Assembly: GCA_017456805.1 (NCBI GenBank)
Contig: JAFTIQ010000039.1
Span: 1 to 45,304, forward strand
Direction of reading: 5' to 3'
Origin: Lentisphaeria bacterium
Lineage (GTDB): Bacteria > Verrucomicrobiota > Lentisphaeria > Victivallales > UBA1829
DNA: 45,304 nucleotides
The notes under the pieces were generated by a model. That model had not been told where the DNA came from and did no database searches. It saw only the letters and a list, made by a program, of their open reading frames with translations. The position numbers and the translations under genes were made by a program. The first letter of the stretch is position 1; every line of letters starts with the position of its first letter. Positions 33,467 to 41,481 of this stretch are shown in pieces.

Positions 33467-34456
33467 ATGAGCAGAACGATCATTTCAGGTTGCGGAATTG
33501 CCGGAGCAACAGCAGCTTGTGCGTTAAAAGATTTTTTGCCGGAAGAAGAGATTTGGTTGATTGATCAGGAAACTCCGGGACTGTATTCCAGAATCAGAAT
33601 TCCGGAAGTCCTTGCCGGAAAATTGCCTGAGGATAAACTGATTCTCACCTCAGCCGAAAAATTACGGGAAAAAGGGATCATGACTCTTTTTGGTGTCAGG
33701 ATTGAATCTGTTGATACTGCACAGAAAACAGTTTTTTATACTGGCGGATCTATGAAATATGACCGTTTTGTATTTGCGACAGGTGCTTCGCCCTCTTTGC
33801 CGCCTGTTCCCGGTTTGTCTCAGGATATGACGCTGCGCGGACTGGATGATTTACACCGGATCGAAAAACAATTGAAATCCGGATGTAAGGTTTTAGTCGT
33901 CGGTGGCGGGCTTCTCGGATTGGAAATTGCAGAGTCTGTGAAAGCAAAAGGGGCAGATGTCACGGTTCTTGAGATCGCAGCTCGGCTTTTGCCTGCTATT
34001 TTGAATGAGAAAGAATCCGCCTGGCTGAAGAATTATCTGGAAGAAGCTGGTATGGAAATCATTCTTTCCGGAAAATTGGAATCTGTGGCAAATAAAGATG
34101 CAGGATATCAGGTTTTTGTGAACGGTGCAAGCCGGGATTTTGATCTTGTTCTGGTTTCTGCCGGGATTCGTCCCCATACAGAAATTGCGCAAGCCGCCGG
34201 GATAAAAACAGCCCGCGGAATTTGTGTGAATGAACGGTTTGAAACATCTGCGGAAAGCGTTTTTGCGATTGGGGATTGTGCCGAATTGAACGGGAAAATT
34301 TATGGTTTATGGATGGCTTCCAAAGGGCAGGGAACTGCACTGGCTTCGATTCTCGCCGGGAAAATGGACCGTTATGAAGCTCCTGTTTTTTCACCGGTTC
34401 CGAAACTTCCCGGGATCACGCTCAAGGCCCTGAAAGAAAAAGCTGCGGAGTGCTGA
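33467..34456 (+). CDS. FAD/NAD(P)-dependent oxidoreductase (rubredoxin-reductase-like)
   Basis: 329 residues. FAD-binding GCGIAGATAA at the N-terminus, FATGASPSLPPVPG, NAD-binding VVGGGLLGLEIAE, and a second FAD motif SVFAIGDCAEL. Domain order matches NADH:rubredoxin reductase and the N-terminal half of nitrite reductase NirB. No CxxC redox pair is seen, so it is not thioredoxin-reductase-like. Shorter than most members because the C-terminal dimerisation domain is reduced. Start chosen at ATG 33467 (AAGGAG spaced 8 nt); the upstream ATG-like start at 33452 overlaps the ribosome site. First gene of a five-gene operon. Confidence 0.87.
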   Translation: MSRTIISGCGIAGATAACALKDFLPEEEIWLIDQETPGLYSRIRIPEVLAGKLPEDKLILTSAEKLREKGIMTLFGVRIESVDTAQKTVFYTGGSMKYDRFVFATGASPSLPPVPGLSQDMTLRGLDDLHRIEKQLKSGCKVLVVGGGLLGLEIAESVKAKGADVTVLEIAARLLPAILNEKESAWLKNYLEEAGMEIILSGKLESVANKDAGYQVFVNGASRDFDLVLVSAGIRPHTEIAQAAGIKTARGICVNERFETSAESVFAIGDCAELNGKIYGLWMASKGQGTALASILAGKMDRYEAPVFSPVPKLPGITLKALKEKAAEC

Positions 34457-34461
34457 GCAAA

Positions 34462-34926
34462 ATGCCGTTGGAAATTGAACATAAATATCTGGTAAAGGAC
34501 TCCAGCTGGAAAAATTCTGCGATGTCTCCGGTTCGCATGTGTCAGAAATATGTGGCACTGAATCCGGCATTGAAAGGTGTGATCCGGATCCGGATCGCCG
34601 GAGAAAAGGCATATTTAACGCTGAAAACTCCTCAGAAAGATTGTGTGCGCGGGGAATATGAATATGAAATACCCCTTGAAGATGCCAATGATTTGATGAA
34701 TGAATTCTGTCCCGGGGGATCTGTGGATAAATTGCGTTACCGGGTTGAATATCGGGGACACATTTGGGAAGTGGATGAGTTTCTCGGCTGTTATCAGGGA
34801 CTTGTTCTTGCGGAAATTGAATTGAAAAGCCCGGAGGAATCGTTTGAACTTCCAGCTTGGGCCGGGGAAGATGTTACCGGGGATTTTCATTACAGTAATT
34901 CCTATTTGGCGGAGCATGCAAAATGA
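34462..34926 (+). CDS. CYTH domain protein (inorganic triphosphatase-like)
   Basis: 154 residues. The N-terminal EIEHKYLVKD is the ExExK metal-triphosphate motif. Further charged tunnel strands are IRIRIAGEKAYLTLKTP, RGEYEYEIPL, LRYRVEYRGHIWEVDEFLG and LAEIELKSPEE. CYTH enzymes hydrolyse tripolyphosphate or thiamine triphosphate, or act as class IV cyclases; the compact size favours a triphosphatase. Start ATG at 34462 with GGAG 11 nt upstream. Overlaps rarA by 4 nt. Confidence 0.9.
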   Translation: MPLEIEHKYLVKDSSWKNSAMSPVRMCQKYVALNPALKGVIRIRIAGEKAYLTLKTPQKDCVRGEYEYEIPLEDANDLMNEFCPGGSVDKLRYRVEYRGHIWEVDEFLGCYQGLVLAEIELKSPEESFELPAWAGEDVTGDFHYSNSYLAEHAK

Positions 34927-36221
34927 TGGAAGAAAGTCTGTTTTCCAATCTTGCGGGGAGGCCGCTTGCTGATCGGATGAGACCCAATGAACTGGACGGG
35001 ATCGTTGGACAGGAACATCTGCTTGGACCGGATGGACCCTTGCGGAGAATGATTGATTCCGGTAAGCTCTCCAGTTTTATTTTATGGGGACCTCCCGGAT
35101 GCGGTAAGACAACTGCAGCCAGGATCATGGCGAACAATACCAGCTTGCATTTCACTGCACTTTCTGCTGTTTTTTCCGGGATCGCGGATTTGCGGAAGGC
35201 GTTTGAAGAAGCCGCGAACCGCCGGCTTGCAGGGAAGGGGACCTTGTTGTTCGTGGATGAGATCCACCGGTTCAACCGGGCGCAGCAGGATGGTTTCCTT
35301 CCCTATGTGGAAAACGGGACGGTCGTACTTGTCGGTGCGACAACGGAGAATCCTTCTTTTGAGCTGAACAGTGCTTTGCTTTCCCGGTGTAAAGTGTTTG
35401 TCATGAATCCTTTGGATGATGCAGCGCTGGAAAAAATCATAGTTCGTGCGGAGTCGGTCGTCGGAAAACAACTTCCTGTCACACCGGAAGCCCGGGAGGA
35501 GCTTCGGAAAATGGCAGATGGCGATGGTCGTTACTGTGTGAATTTGATAGAATCTGTGTTTGATTCGGTTCATCCCGGCGAAATTCTGGATTTGGAATCA
35601 CTGGGAAAAATCATCCAGAAACGGGCTCCGGTCTACGACAAAGACAAAGAAGGACACTACAATTTGATCAGTGCGCTTCATAAATCTTTGCGCGGGTCGG
35701 ATGTGGATGCCGCGCTTTACTGGGCTGCCCGGATGGTCAAGGGCGGTGAAGATCCGCTTTACATTCTGCGCAGATTGACCCGGTTTGCTATGGAGGATGT
35801 GAGTCTGGCTGATCCGGATGCACTTCAGGTGGCTGTAAATGCCTGGGATACCTATGAACGGCTGGGCTCTCCGGAAGGGGATATTGCTATTGCGGAACTT
35901 GTGATTTATCTTGCAACTGCACCGAAATCCAACAGTGCGGAAGTTGCCTGGGATAATGCATTGCGTGCGGCGGACCGTTTTTCGTCGCTGACGCCTCCGG
36001 CACATATTCTGAATGCTCCGACAAAACTGATGTCTCAGCTCGGATATGGGAAGGGATATATTTACGATCATGATACCAAAGAAGGCTTTTCCGGTCAGAA
36101 CTATTTCCCGGAAGGGATGCCGCGAATGAAATTATATCATCCGACGGATCGGGGGTTTGAAACAGAAATCAGACGCAGGCTTGATTGGTGGGAATCACTC
36201 AGAAAGAAAAAACGGTCATGA
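34923..36221 (+). CDS. rarA: Replication-associated recombination protein RarA (MgsA)
   Basis: 432 residues. AAA+ ATPase: LADRMRPNELDGIVGQEHLLG at the start, Walker A WGPPGCGKTT, Walker B LLFVDEIHRFN, sensor 1 VGATTENPSFE, sensor 2 around DGDGRYCVNLIE, and the C-terminal tetramerisation region (HKSLRGSDVDAALYWAARMV, MPRMKLYHPTDRGFE). Acts at stalled replication forks. The ATG overlaps the CYTH stop. Confidence 0.96.
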   Translation: MMEESLFSNLAGRPLADRMRPNELDGIVGQEHLLGPDGPLRRMIDSGKLSSFILWGPPGCGKTTAARIMANNTSLHFTALSAVFSGIADLRKAFEEAANRRLAGKGTLLFVDEIHRFNRAQQDGFLPYVENGTVVLVGATTENPSFELNSALLSRCKVFVMNPLDDAALEKIIVRAESVVGKQLPVTPEAREELRKMADGDGRYCVNLIESVFDSVHPGEILDLESLGKIIQKRAPVYDKDKEGHYNLISALHKSLRGSDVDAALYWAARMVKGGEDPLYILRRLTRFAMEDVSLADPDALQVAVNAWDTYERLGSPEGDIAIAELVIYLATAPKSNSAEVAWDNALRAADRFSSLTPPAHILNAPTKLMSQLGYGKGYIYDHDTKEGFSGQNYFPEGMPRMKLYHPTDRGFETEIRRRLDWWESLRKKKRS

Positions 36222-36853
36222 ATATATTCCTTTCAGAAAATGTAAAAAGTGCATTATGGAAAGTTCTGTTTTTTATCCTGCTTATCCTGGATCTGTATTT
36301 TGCTTATGAGGCATTTGGAAACGGGCATGTGCTGTTTTTTCCGTTTGCAGCTTTGCCCTGCAGTTTTGTGCTTGCACTTGTCGCTATGCGGGCTTTTTTC
36401 GGTGGTGTTGCCGAAGGATTTTCCTTTTCCCTGTTAGGTCCGAGAAGTTTTCTCAAAAAGGCCCCATTGATTTTATCGCCTTACTATAAAATGTTTTCCG
36501 ATGAAAAATATCTTGAACTTTATCAGGAATTGACCCCGCTTGTTGAAGAATATCCGGATGATCCGGAATTGGTTCTGATTTATGCAAAATCATGTATGAA
36601 GCTTGAAAACGGGGAGGGCTATGCACTTCAAAGCATGGAAAATCTATTCAAAAAGCCTGTTTCGGCAGAGCACACCCGCAAACGGGTGGAGTTGCTCTTC
36701 TTTTATACTGAAATTGCAATCAAATATCGCGACGTGGACGTCATCCTTTCCATTATGGAGAACGATTTGAAAGATCAGCATTACAGCGATGATGAGGCTA
36801 AATCTATTTTTATCCGTATGGAATCTATCAGAAGGAGATATTATGGCTATTGA
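36218..36853 (+). CDS. Membrane protein with TPR-like cytoplasmic domain
   Basis: 211 residues. Two transmembrane segments (about 12-30 and 36-58) followed by an alpha-helical, TPR-like region (YLELYQELTPLVEEYPDDPELVLIYAKSCMKLE). I do not recognise a family. The ATG overlaps the rarA stop and the end overlaps the next gene by 11 nt, so translation is coupled. Its location next to the PilT-like gene suggests a role in the same envelope machine, which is inference. Confidence 0.75.
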   Translation: MNIFLSENVKSALWKVLFFILLILDLYFAYEAFGNGHVLFFPFAALPCSFVLALVAMRAFFGGVAEGFSFSLLGPRSFLKKAPLILSPYYKMFSDEKYLELYQELTPLVEEYPDDPELVLIYAKSCMKLENGEGYALQSMENLFKKPVSAEHTRKRVELLFFYTEIAIKYRDVDVILSIMENDLKDQHYSDDEAKSIFIRMESIRRRYYGY

Positions 36854-39041
36854 TGATTTGCTGTTAAAAGCATTGAATTCCGATTATTCCGATTTGTTTC
36901 TCTCATCCGGCAAGAAAGTATCTTACCGGTTCCGTGGGGACATGATACATGATGAAAAAGAAATCTGCTCGGAAGAAGAAATATGTGATTTCCGGAAAAA
37001 GATTCTGAATCCGGATCAGGAAGAATATTTCCGGAAACATGGCTCCATCGACGTTTCCTATTCCTTGAATGGAAACCGCTTCCGTATCAACTTTTATTCT
37101 GCTCTTGCCGGAACTTCTATGGCGGTCCGTCCGATTCGATCCGGAAACGTTCTGACGTTCAAAAAGCTGAATTTGCCTGAAAATCTTGAAGAAATCTGCC
37201 AGAAACCCCGGGGACTGATTCTGCTTGCCGGGACGACCGGATGCGGAAAATCCACCACGATGGCAACCATGATCAACTATATCAACAACTCCCGGAAAGC
37301 TCATATTCTGACGCTGGAAGATCCCATTGAGTTCGTCCATGAGGATGTTCAGAGTTTTATTTCTCAGAGGGAAATCAATGTGGACACCACCAGTTTTTCA
37401 GCAGCGCTGCGGAGCGCATTACGGGAAAATCCGGATGTGATCGTCGTCGGAGAACTGCGGGATACGGAATCCATGCAGACTGCAATCAGTGCCGCATTGA
37501 CCGGGCACCTGGTGATTTCTACCGTTCATACTGCAGATACGATCCTTGCTGTTGAGCGAATTGTCAATATGTTTCCGGAAACCCAGCGGGAGCAGATCGC
37601 GATTGATCTCGGATTATCCCTGAATGCCATTGTTGCCCAGAGACTTGTTCCCGCCGCAAATGGAGCAGGGATGCTGCCCGCAGTGGAGATCCTTACCGGA
37701 ACCCCAAGTGTAAGAAAAGTCATCAGCGAAATGGATTACAGTGCTCTTGAAGAAATTCTTCATCAGAACAGCGGATTCGGAATGATGAAGTTCAACCAAA
37801 TGCTGTATCAGCTTTATAATGAGGGCAAGATTTCCAAGACCGCCGCTTTGGAAGCCTCCACCTCCAAAGAAGAATTCAATTTGATGATCAAAGGGATGAA
37901 AAGCGGAGTCGATACCTTCAAGAACCGCTATGGAAACAATTTCGGGGATCTGAATGAAAATACCATCGATATGCGCCGTCTGCTCCGGACAGCATTGGCA
38001 CATAATGCCAGCGACCTTCATCTGTCCTGCGGAGTGAGCCCCACATTGAGAATCAATGGAACCCTTTGCAAAATGGAATTGCCGCCCCTGACAAGATTCG
38101 ACATTCAACGGCTGCTGTTCAGTGTGTTGAACCAGCATCAGCGAATCGAACTGGAACGGAACAAAGAACTGGATTTGGCTCTGTCAGTGACTCTTAACAA
38201 GCCGAATGAACCTGCGCAAAAACCTTGCAGATTCCGTATCAATGCTTTCTATCAGCGAGGCAGCCTGGGCGTGGTATGCCGGGTGGTCAATACGATGATC
38301 CCGGCTCCGGAAGCCCTGAATCTTCCGCGCCAATTGGTGCGAATGGCATACAAACAGCAGGGGCTGGTTCTCATTACGGGTCCTACGGGAAGCGGAAAAT
38401 CCACGACTCTTGCCAGTCTGATCAATCAGATCAATCAGAATATGCCGAAACATATTATCACTCTGGAGGATCCTATCGAGTATGTGCATGATAATGTGCT
38501 TTCAATTATTGAGCAGCGGGAACTTCATGCTGATACTCTGAGCTTTGCTTCCGCGTTGAGATTTGCACTCCGGCAGGATCCGGATGTGATCATGGTCGGA
38601 GAAATGCGCGATAAGGATACGATGGCTGCAACACTGACTGCTGCCGAAACCGGACATCTGGTTTTCGCTACTATTCACACCAACAGTGCACCGCAAACCA
38701 TTGACCGTATTGTGGATTCCTTCCCCACAGATCAGCAGAATCAGATCCGGTTACAGTTGTCCGGAGTGCTGCTGGGTGTGCTTTCCCAGAGACTGATCCC
38801 CCGGCTGGACGGGGTGGGGCGCGCCGCTGCATTTGAACTGATGACAGGAACGCCACCGATCCTTGCTTTGATCCGCGATGGAAAAACTCATCAGCTTCAA
38901 TCCGTTATGGAAACCAGTCAGAAGGACGGCATGTGCACTTTGGATAAATCTCTGGAAAATCTCTATTTACAGGGATACATCTCCCAGGATCAGGCACAGG
39001 CTTACCGTGCGGATTATCAGCAGGAGAGATTCTTCTCTTAA
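36843..39041 (+). CDS. Tandem double PilT-like ATPase
   Basis: 732 residues containing two complete PilT/GspE-type units. Unit 1 (about 1-360): Walker A AGTTGCGKSTT, Asp box TLEDPIEFVHED, Walker B NPDVIVVGELRDTE, His box GHLVISTVHT. Unit 2 (about 375-732): Walker A TGPTGSGKSTT, TLEDPIEYVHDN, DPDVIMVGEMRDKD, GHLVFATIHTNS. Each has its own N-terminal PAS-like domain beginning DLFLS or DLHLSCG. PilT powers retraction of type IV pili as a hexamer and normally has a single unit of about 350 residues. AGAAGGAGA precedes the ATG at 36843. Last gene of the operon. Confidence 0.92.
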   Translation: MAIDDLLLKALNSDYSDLFLSSGKKVSYRFRGDMIHDEKEICSEEEICDFRKKILNPDQEEYFRKHGSIDVSYSLNGNRFRINFYSALAGTSMAVRPIRSGNVLTFKKLNLPENLEEICQKPRGLILLAGTTGCGKSTTMATMINYINNSRKAHILTLEDPIEFVHEDVQSFISQREINVDTTSFSAALRSALRENPDVIVVGELRDTESMQTAISAALTGHLVISTVHTADTILAVERIVNMFPETQREQIAIDLGLSLNAIVAQRLVPAANGAGMLPAVEILTGTPSVRKVISEMDYSALEEILHQNSGFGMMKFNQMLYQLYNEGKISKTAALEASTSKEEFNLMIKGMKSGVDTFKNRYGNNFGDLNENTIDMRRLLRTALAHNASDLHLSCGVSPTLRINGTLCKMELPPLTRFDIQRLLFSVLNQHQRIELERNKELDLALSVTLNKPNEPAQKPCRFRINAFYQRGSLGVVCRVVNTMIPAPEALNLPRQLVRMAYKQQGLVLITGPTGSGKSTTLASLINQINQNMPKHIITLEDPIEYVHDNVLSIIEQRELHADTLSFASALRFALRQDPDVIMVGEMRDKDTMAATLTAAETGHLVFATIHTNSAPQTIDRIVDSFPTDQQNQIRLQLSGVLLGVLSQRLIPRLDGVGRAAAFELMTGTPPILALIRDGKTHQLQSVMETSQKDGMCTLDKSLENLYLQGYISQDQAQAYRADYQQERFFS

Positions 39042-39044
39042 ATA

Positions 39045-39067
39045 AACCGTCAAAAAACAGGACGGTT
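39045..39067. terminator. Hairpin after the PilT-like gene
   Basis: AACCGTC (39045-39051)/GACGGTT (39061-39067), 9-nt loop, no clear T-run on the plus strand. Weak terminator or the outer end of the adjoining repeat. Confidence 0.35.
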
Positions 39068-39262
39068 GCAAAAACGATATGCAGAAAACGCGTTTTTATG
39101 GACTCTTTTGTACGGAGTGAACAGAGGTTACTGAGGTTACAGAGGGGGCTTGGTAATACCCCCCGTTACCCAAGAGAAATTTTTATTTCTTTTGAGAGGT
39201 CAGCCGGTAATAACCCAAAAAGCCTCCATTCTTTCCGTACAAAATTGCGCTTTCAAAATTTT
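39065..39262. repeat. Intergenic palindromic repeat, copy 1
   Basis: About 200 bp homologous to 45094-45304. Left arm 39110-39145 and right arm 39221-39240 are imperfect inverted repeats (GAGG/CCTC, TACGGA/TCCGTA units). A central hairpin reads AGAAA-T-TTTTA-TTTCT near 39174-39190, flanked by GTTACC and GGTAA. No coding capacity. It lies between convergent operons. Confidence 0.65.
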
Positions 39263-39295
39263 CAGTTTTTTTTTGCAAAAGACCTTATATGATTT

Positions 39296-40432
39296 TTAGA
39301 AATCAAAGATCGTACTGCGGCGGACAGACTCATCTTTTTCAATGACAAGTCCGCGCTGTCTTTTCTTGCCTTCCAGATAAACGGAATGCCATTCTTTTGT
39401 TTTCCGTTTGATCATTTCCAGAGTGGCGCGATCTTTTGCATAGGCTTCAGCAGTTTGACCTTCGTTGCTCCGGATCGTCGGGTTTGCACCGGAATTTACC
39501 AGATATTCCACCATATCCGGGTGTCCGTAAATACAGGCATACATCAGCGGAGTATAGCGGCGTTCGATCAAATCATTTCTTGCTGCGAGTTTGTAGATCC
39601 CGATGATATCTGTCATTTTGGCGAGCTTGAAGGAAAGCGGTTCGTTATAATCCAGTTCCAGTTTCTTATCGACAAGCGCCTTGAGAAGTCTTTTTTTATA
39701 ATGGGAGATCGCATAATAAACCGCGACTTTTCCGATTTGTTTCATCCGGGAATCTTTGTTGAGATCTTCCATTCTGCTCAACAGATACAGGGCGGTTTCC
39801 TCTCTGTCAAAATAAAGAGCGCGGAGGAAGGGGGATCCCAGGAGTTCTGTGTTTTTCAAATCGATCTTAATGCCTCTGGCTTCCAGCATTTTGATTTCTT
39901 CGATTGCATTCTTTCCAGCGGTTGCGGCGTATGCAACAAGACCGGCGGTATCCTCATCGACAGCATTGATATCTGCCCCTCTGTCAAGGAGAAATTTCAA
40001 TGTTTCGATGTGACCGAGTCTTGCGGCTTCCATTGCGGGGGATCTTCCGTTTCTGCCTTTTCCATTGGGAGAAGCACCTTTTTCCAGAAGGAGCGCGATC
40101 ATTTTATTATCCCCTCTGGAAGCTGCGGCGAACATGGCGGTTTCTCCATCTGGATCGGTGATATTGATATCAGCCCCGTTTTCCAGAAGGACCTTGACAT
40201 GTTCCAGTTTTCCGGCGGCAGCGGCTCTGATCAGAACCGGCACTCCGCGGGGATCTTTTGCATTGGGATTCGCATTGTGTTTGAGGGTATATTTCAAACG
40301 GGCAGGCGTTTCGAAATGAATGGAAGCAAACATTCTGCGATTGATTTTTTCCTGTAATTCAGCTTCTTTGCTGGAGACACAGCCAGCCAGAAGAGTCATT
40401 GCAAGCACGGGGAACAACATTCTCAAAATCAT
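39296..40432 (-). CDS. Ankyrin-repeat lipoprotein
   Basis: 378 residues. Lipoprotein signal with lipobox LAGC (about Cys18). At least five ankyrin repeats between 50 and 345, e.g. GVPVLIRAAAAGKLEHVKVLLENGADIN, GETAMFAAASRGDNKMIALLLEKGA, GRSPAMEAARLGHIETLKFLLDRGAD and a late copy YTPLMYACIYGHPDMVEYLVNSGAN. Probably a periplasmic protein-protein interaction factor. AGGAG precedes the ATG, which overlaps the rlmN stop. Confidence 0.9.
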   Translation of the reverse strand: MILRMLFPVLAMTLLAGCVSSKEAELQEKINRRMFASIHFETPARLKYTLKHNANPNAKDPRGVPVLIRAAAAGKLEHVKVLLENGADINITDPDGETAMFAAASRGDNKMIALLLEKGASPNGKGRNGRSPAMEAARLGHIETLKFLLDRGADINAVDEDTAGLVAYAATAGKNAIEEIKMLEARGIKIDLKNTELLGSPFLRALYFDREETALYLLSRMEDLNKDSRMKQIGKVAVYYAISHYKKRLLKALVDKKLELDYNEPLSFKLAKMTDIIGIYKLAARNDLIERRYTPLMYACIYGHPDMVEYLVNSGANPTIRSNEGQTAEAYAKDRATLEMIKRKTKEWHSVYLEGKKRQRGLVIEKDESVRRSTIFDF

Positions 40433-41481
40433 GATTCTTTCTCCTGTTGTTTTTTGCGGGCAGAAGCTCTGAGCTGTCCGCAGGCACCTGTCGTTTCAGA
40501 ACCTTTTTCGACGCGGACGGTTACTTGAACCCCAACCGTTTTCAATCTGTTTTCAAACCGTTTGATCACTTCCGGGGAAGGGCGGGTAAATGCACCGTTT
40601 GCTTTGTTATAAGGAATCAAGTTGACTTTTGCATGAGCCTCTTTTGCGATTTCCCCAAGTTTTGCAGCCTGCTCGACGGAGTCATTGACATTTTCCAGCA
40701 TGACATATTCAAATGTCAGCATACGGGTCGTTGCAGCACGATGCAAGGCACAGGCTTGCAGGATTTCCCGGATATCTCTGCGGAATCTGGTAGGGATCAG
40801 CAAAGATCTGGTTTTATCATCGGGCGCATGAAGGGAAACTGCCAGGTTCCATTGTCTGCCGTGTTTGGCAAGCTGTTTGATCCCGGGAGTCCAGCCGCTG
40901 GTGGAGATCGTCACCCGTCTTGCTGCAAGAGCGATCCGATCCGGATCACAAATGCGTTCCAGAGCAGCGATCAGATTATCGCAGTTCAAAAGCGGCTCAC
41001 CGATTCCCATGATCACAACGTTGTCAGGAAGGCGTCCGAGCTCTTCACAGGCGGCAAAGAACTGTTCCACAATTTCACCATCTTCCAGGTTGCGGACGAA
41101 ACCGGAAGCACCACTTGCACAAAATGCACAATGAACGGGACATCCGACCTGAGTGCTCAGGCAGAATGTAAAACGTTTATCATCAGCCGGAATGATCGCA
41201 CATTCAATCGTTTCTCCGTCAGAAAGTCTCAGCAGCAATTTTCTCAATCCGTCCGGAGAAGAAAACACCTGTTCCGTTTTTACCTCATTGCAGCGGAATT
41301 CCTGAGACAATGTTTCTTTGAGATCCTTCGGGATATTTTTCATTTTTTCCAAATTGGAAGTCAGCCGTTTGGAAAGCCAGTTTTCGATTTGTCCCGCACG
41401 GTACGAGGGGATCCCTGATTTCTTTGCAAACTGTTCCAACTCCCTGACTGATGCCATACAAAGCCAAGGTTTACTATTCAT
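40429..41481 (-). CDS. rlmN: 23S rRNA (adenine-C2)-methyltransferase RlmN
   Basis: 350 residues. Radical SAM CxxxCxxC motif in GCPVHCAFCASG, N-terminal helical RNA-binding domain, GIGEPLLN, VTISTSG and LHAPDD blocks, and the C-terminal catalytic cysteine in TTGACGQL. Methylates A2503 of 23S rRNA and tRNA. The ATG at 41481 has GGAGG 6 nt upstream; an ATG at 41487 is too close to it. Co-transcribed with the upstream GT gene (8-nt overlap). Confidence 0.96.
   Translation of the reverse strand: MNSKPWLCMASVRELEQFAKKSGIPSYRAGQIENWLSKRLTSNLEKMKNIPKDLKETLSQEFRCNEVKTEQVFSSPDGLRKLLLRLSDGETIECAIIPADDKRFTFCLSTQVGCPVHCAFCASGASGFVRNLEDGEIVEQFFAACEELGRLPDNVVIMGIGEPLLNCDNLIAALERICDPDRIALAARRVTISTSGWTPGIKQLAKHGRQWNLAVSLHAPDDKTRSLLIPTRFRRDIREILQACALHRAATTRMLTFEYVMLENVNDSVEQAAKLGEIAKEAHAKVNLIPYNKANGAFTRPSPEVIKRFENRLKTVGVQVTVRVEKGSETTGACGQLRASARKKQQEKES

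Noticed and set aside
39098..39292. Small frame inside intergenic repeat copy 1
   Set aside because: The repeat is palindromic, copy 2 does not keep the frame, and there is no ribosome site.
39386..41418. Two 323-codon plus-strand frames opposite the ankyrin and rlmN genes
   Set aside because: They are antisense to genes with clear family motifs and show no recognisable protein features.
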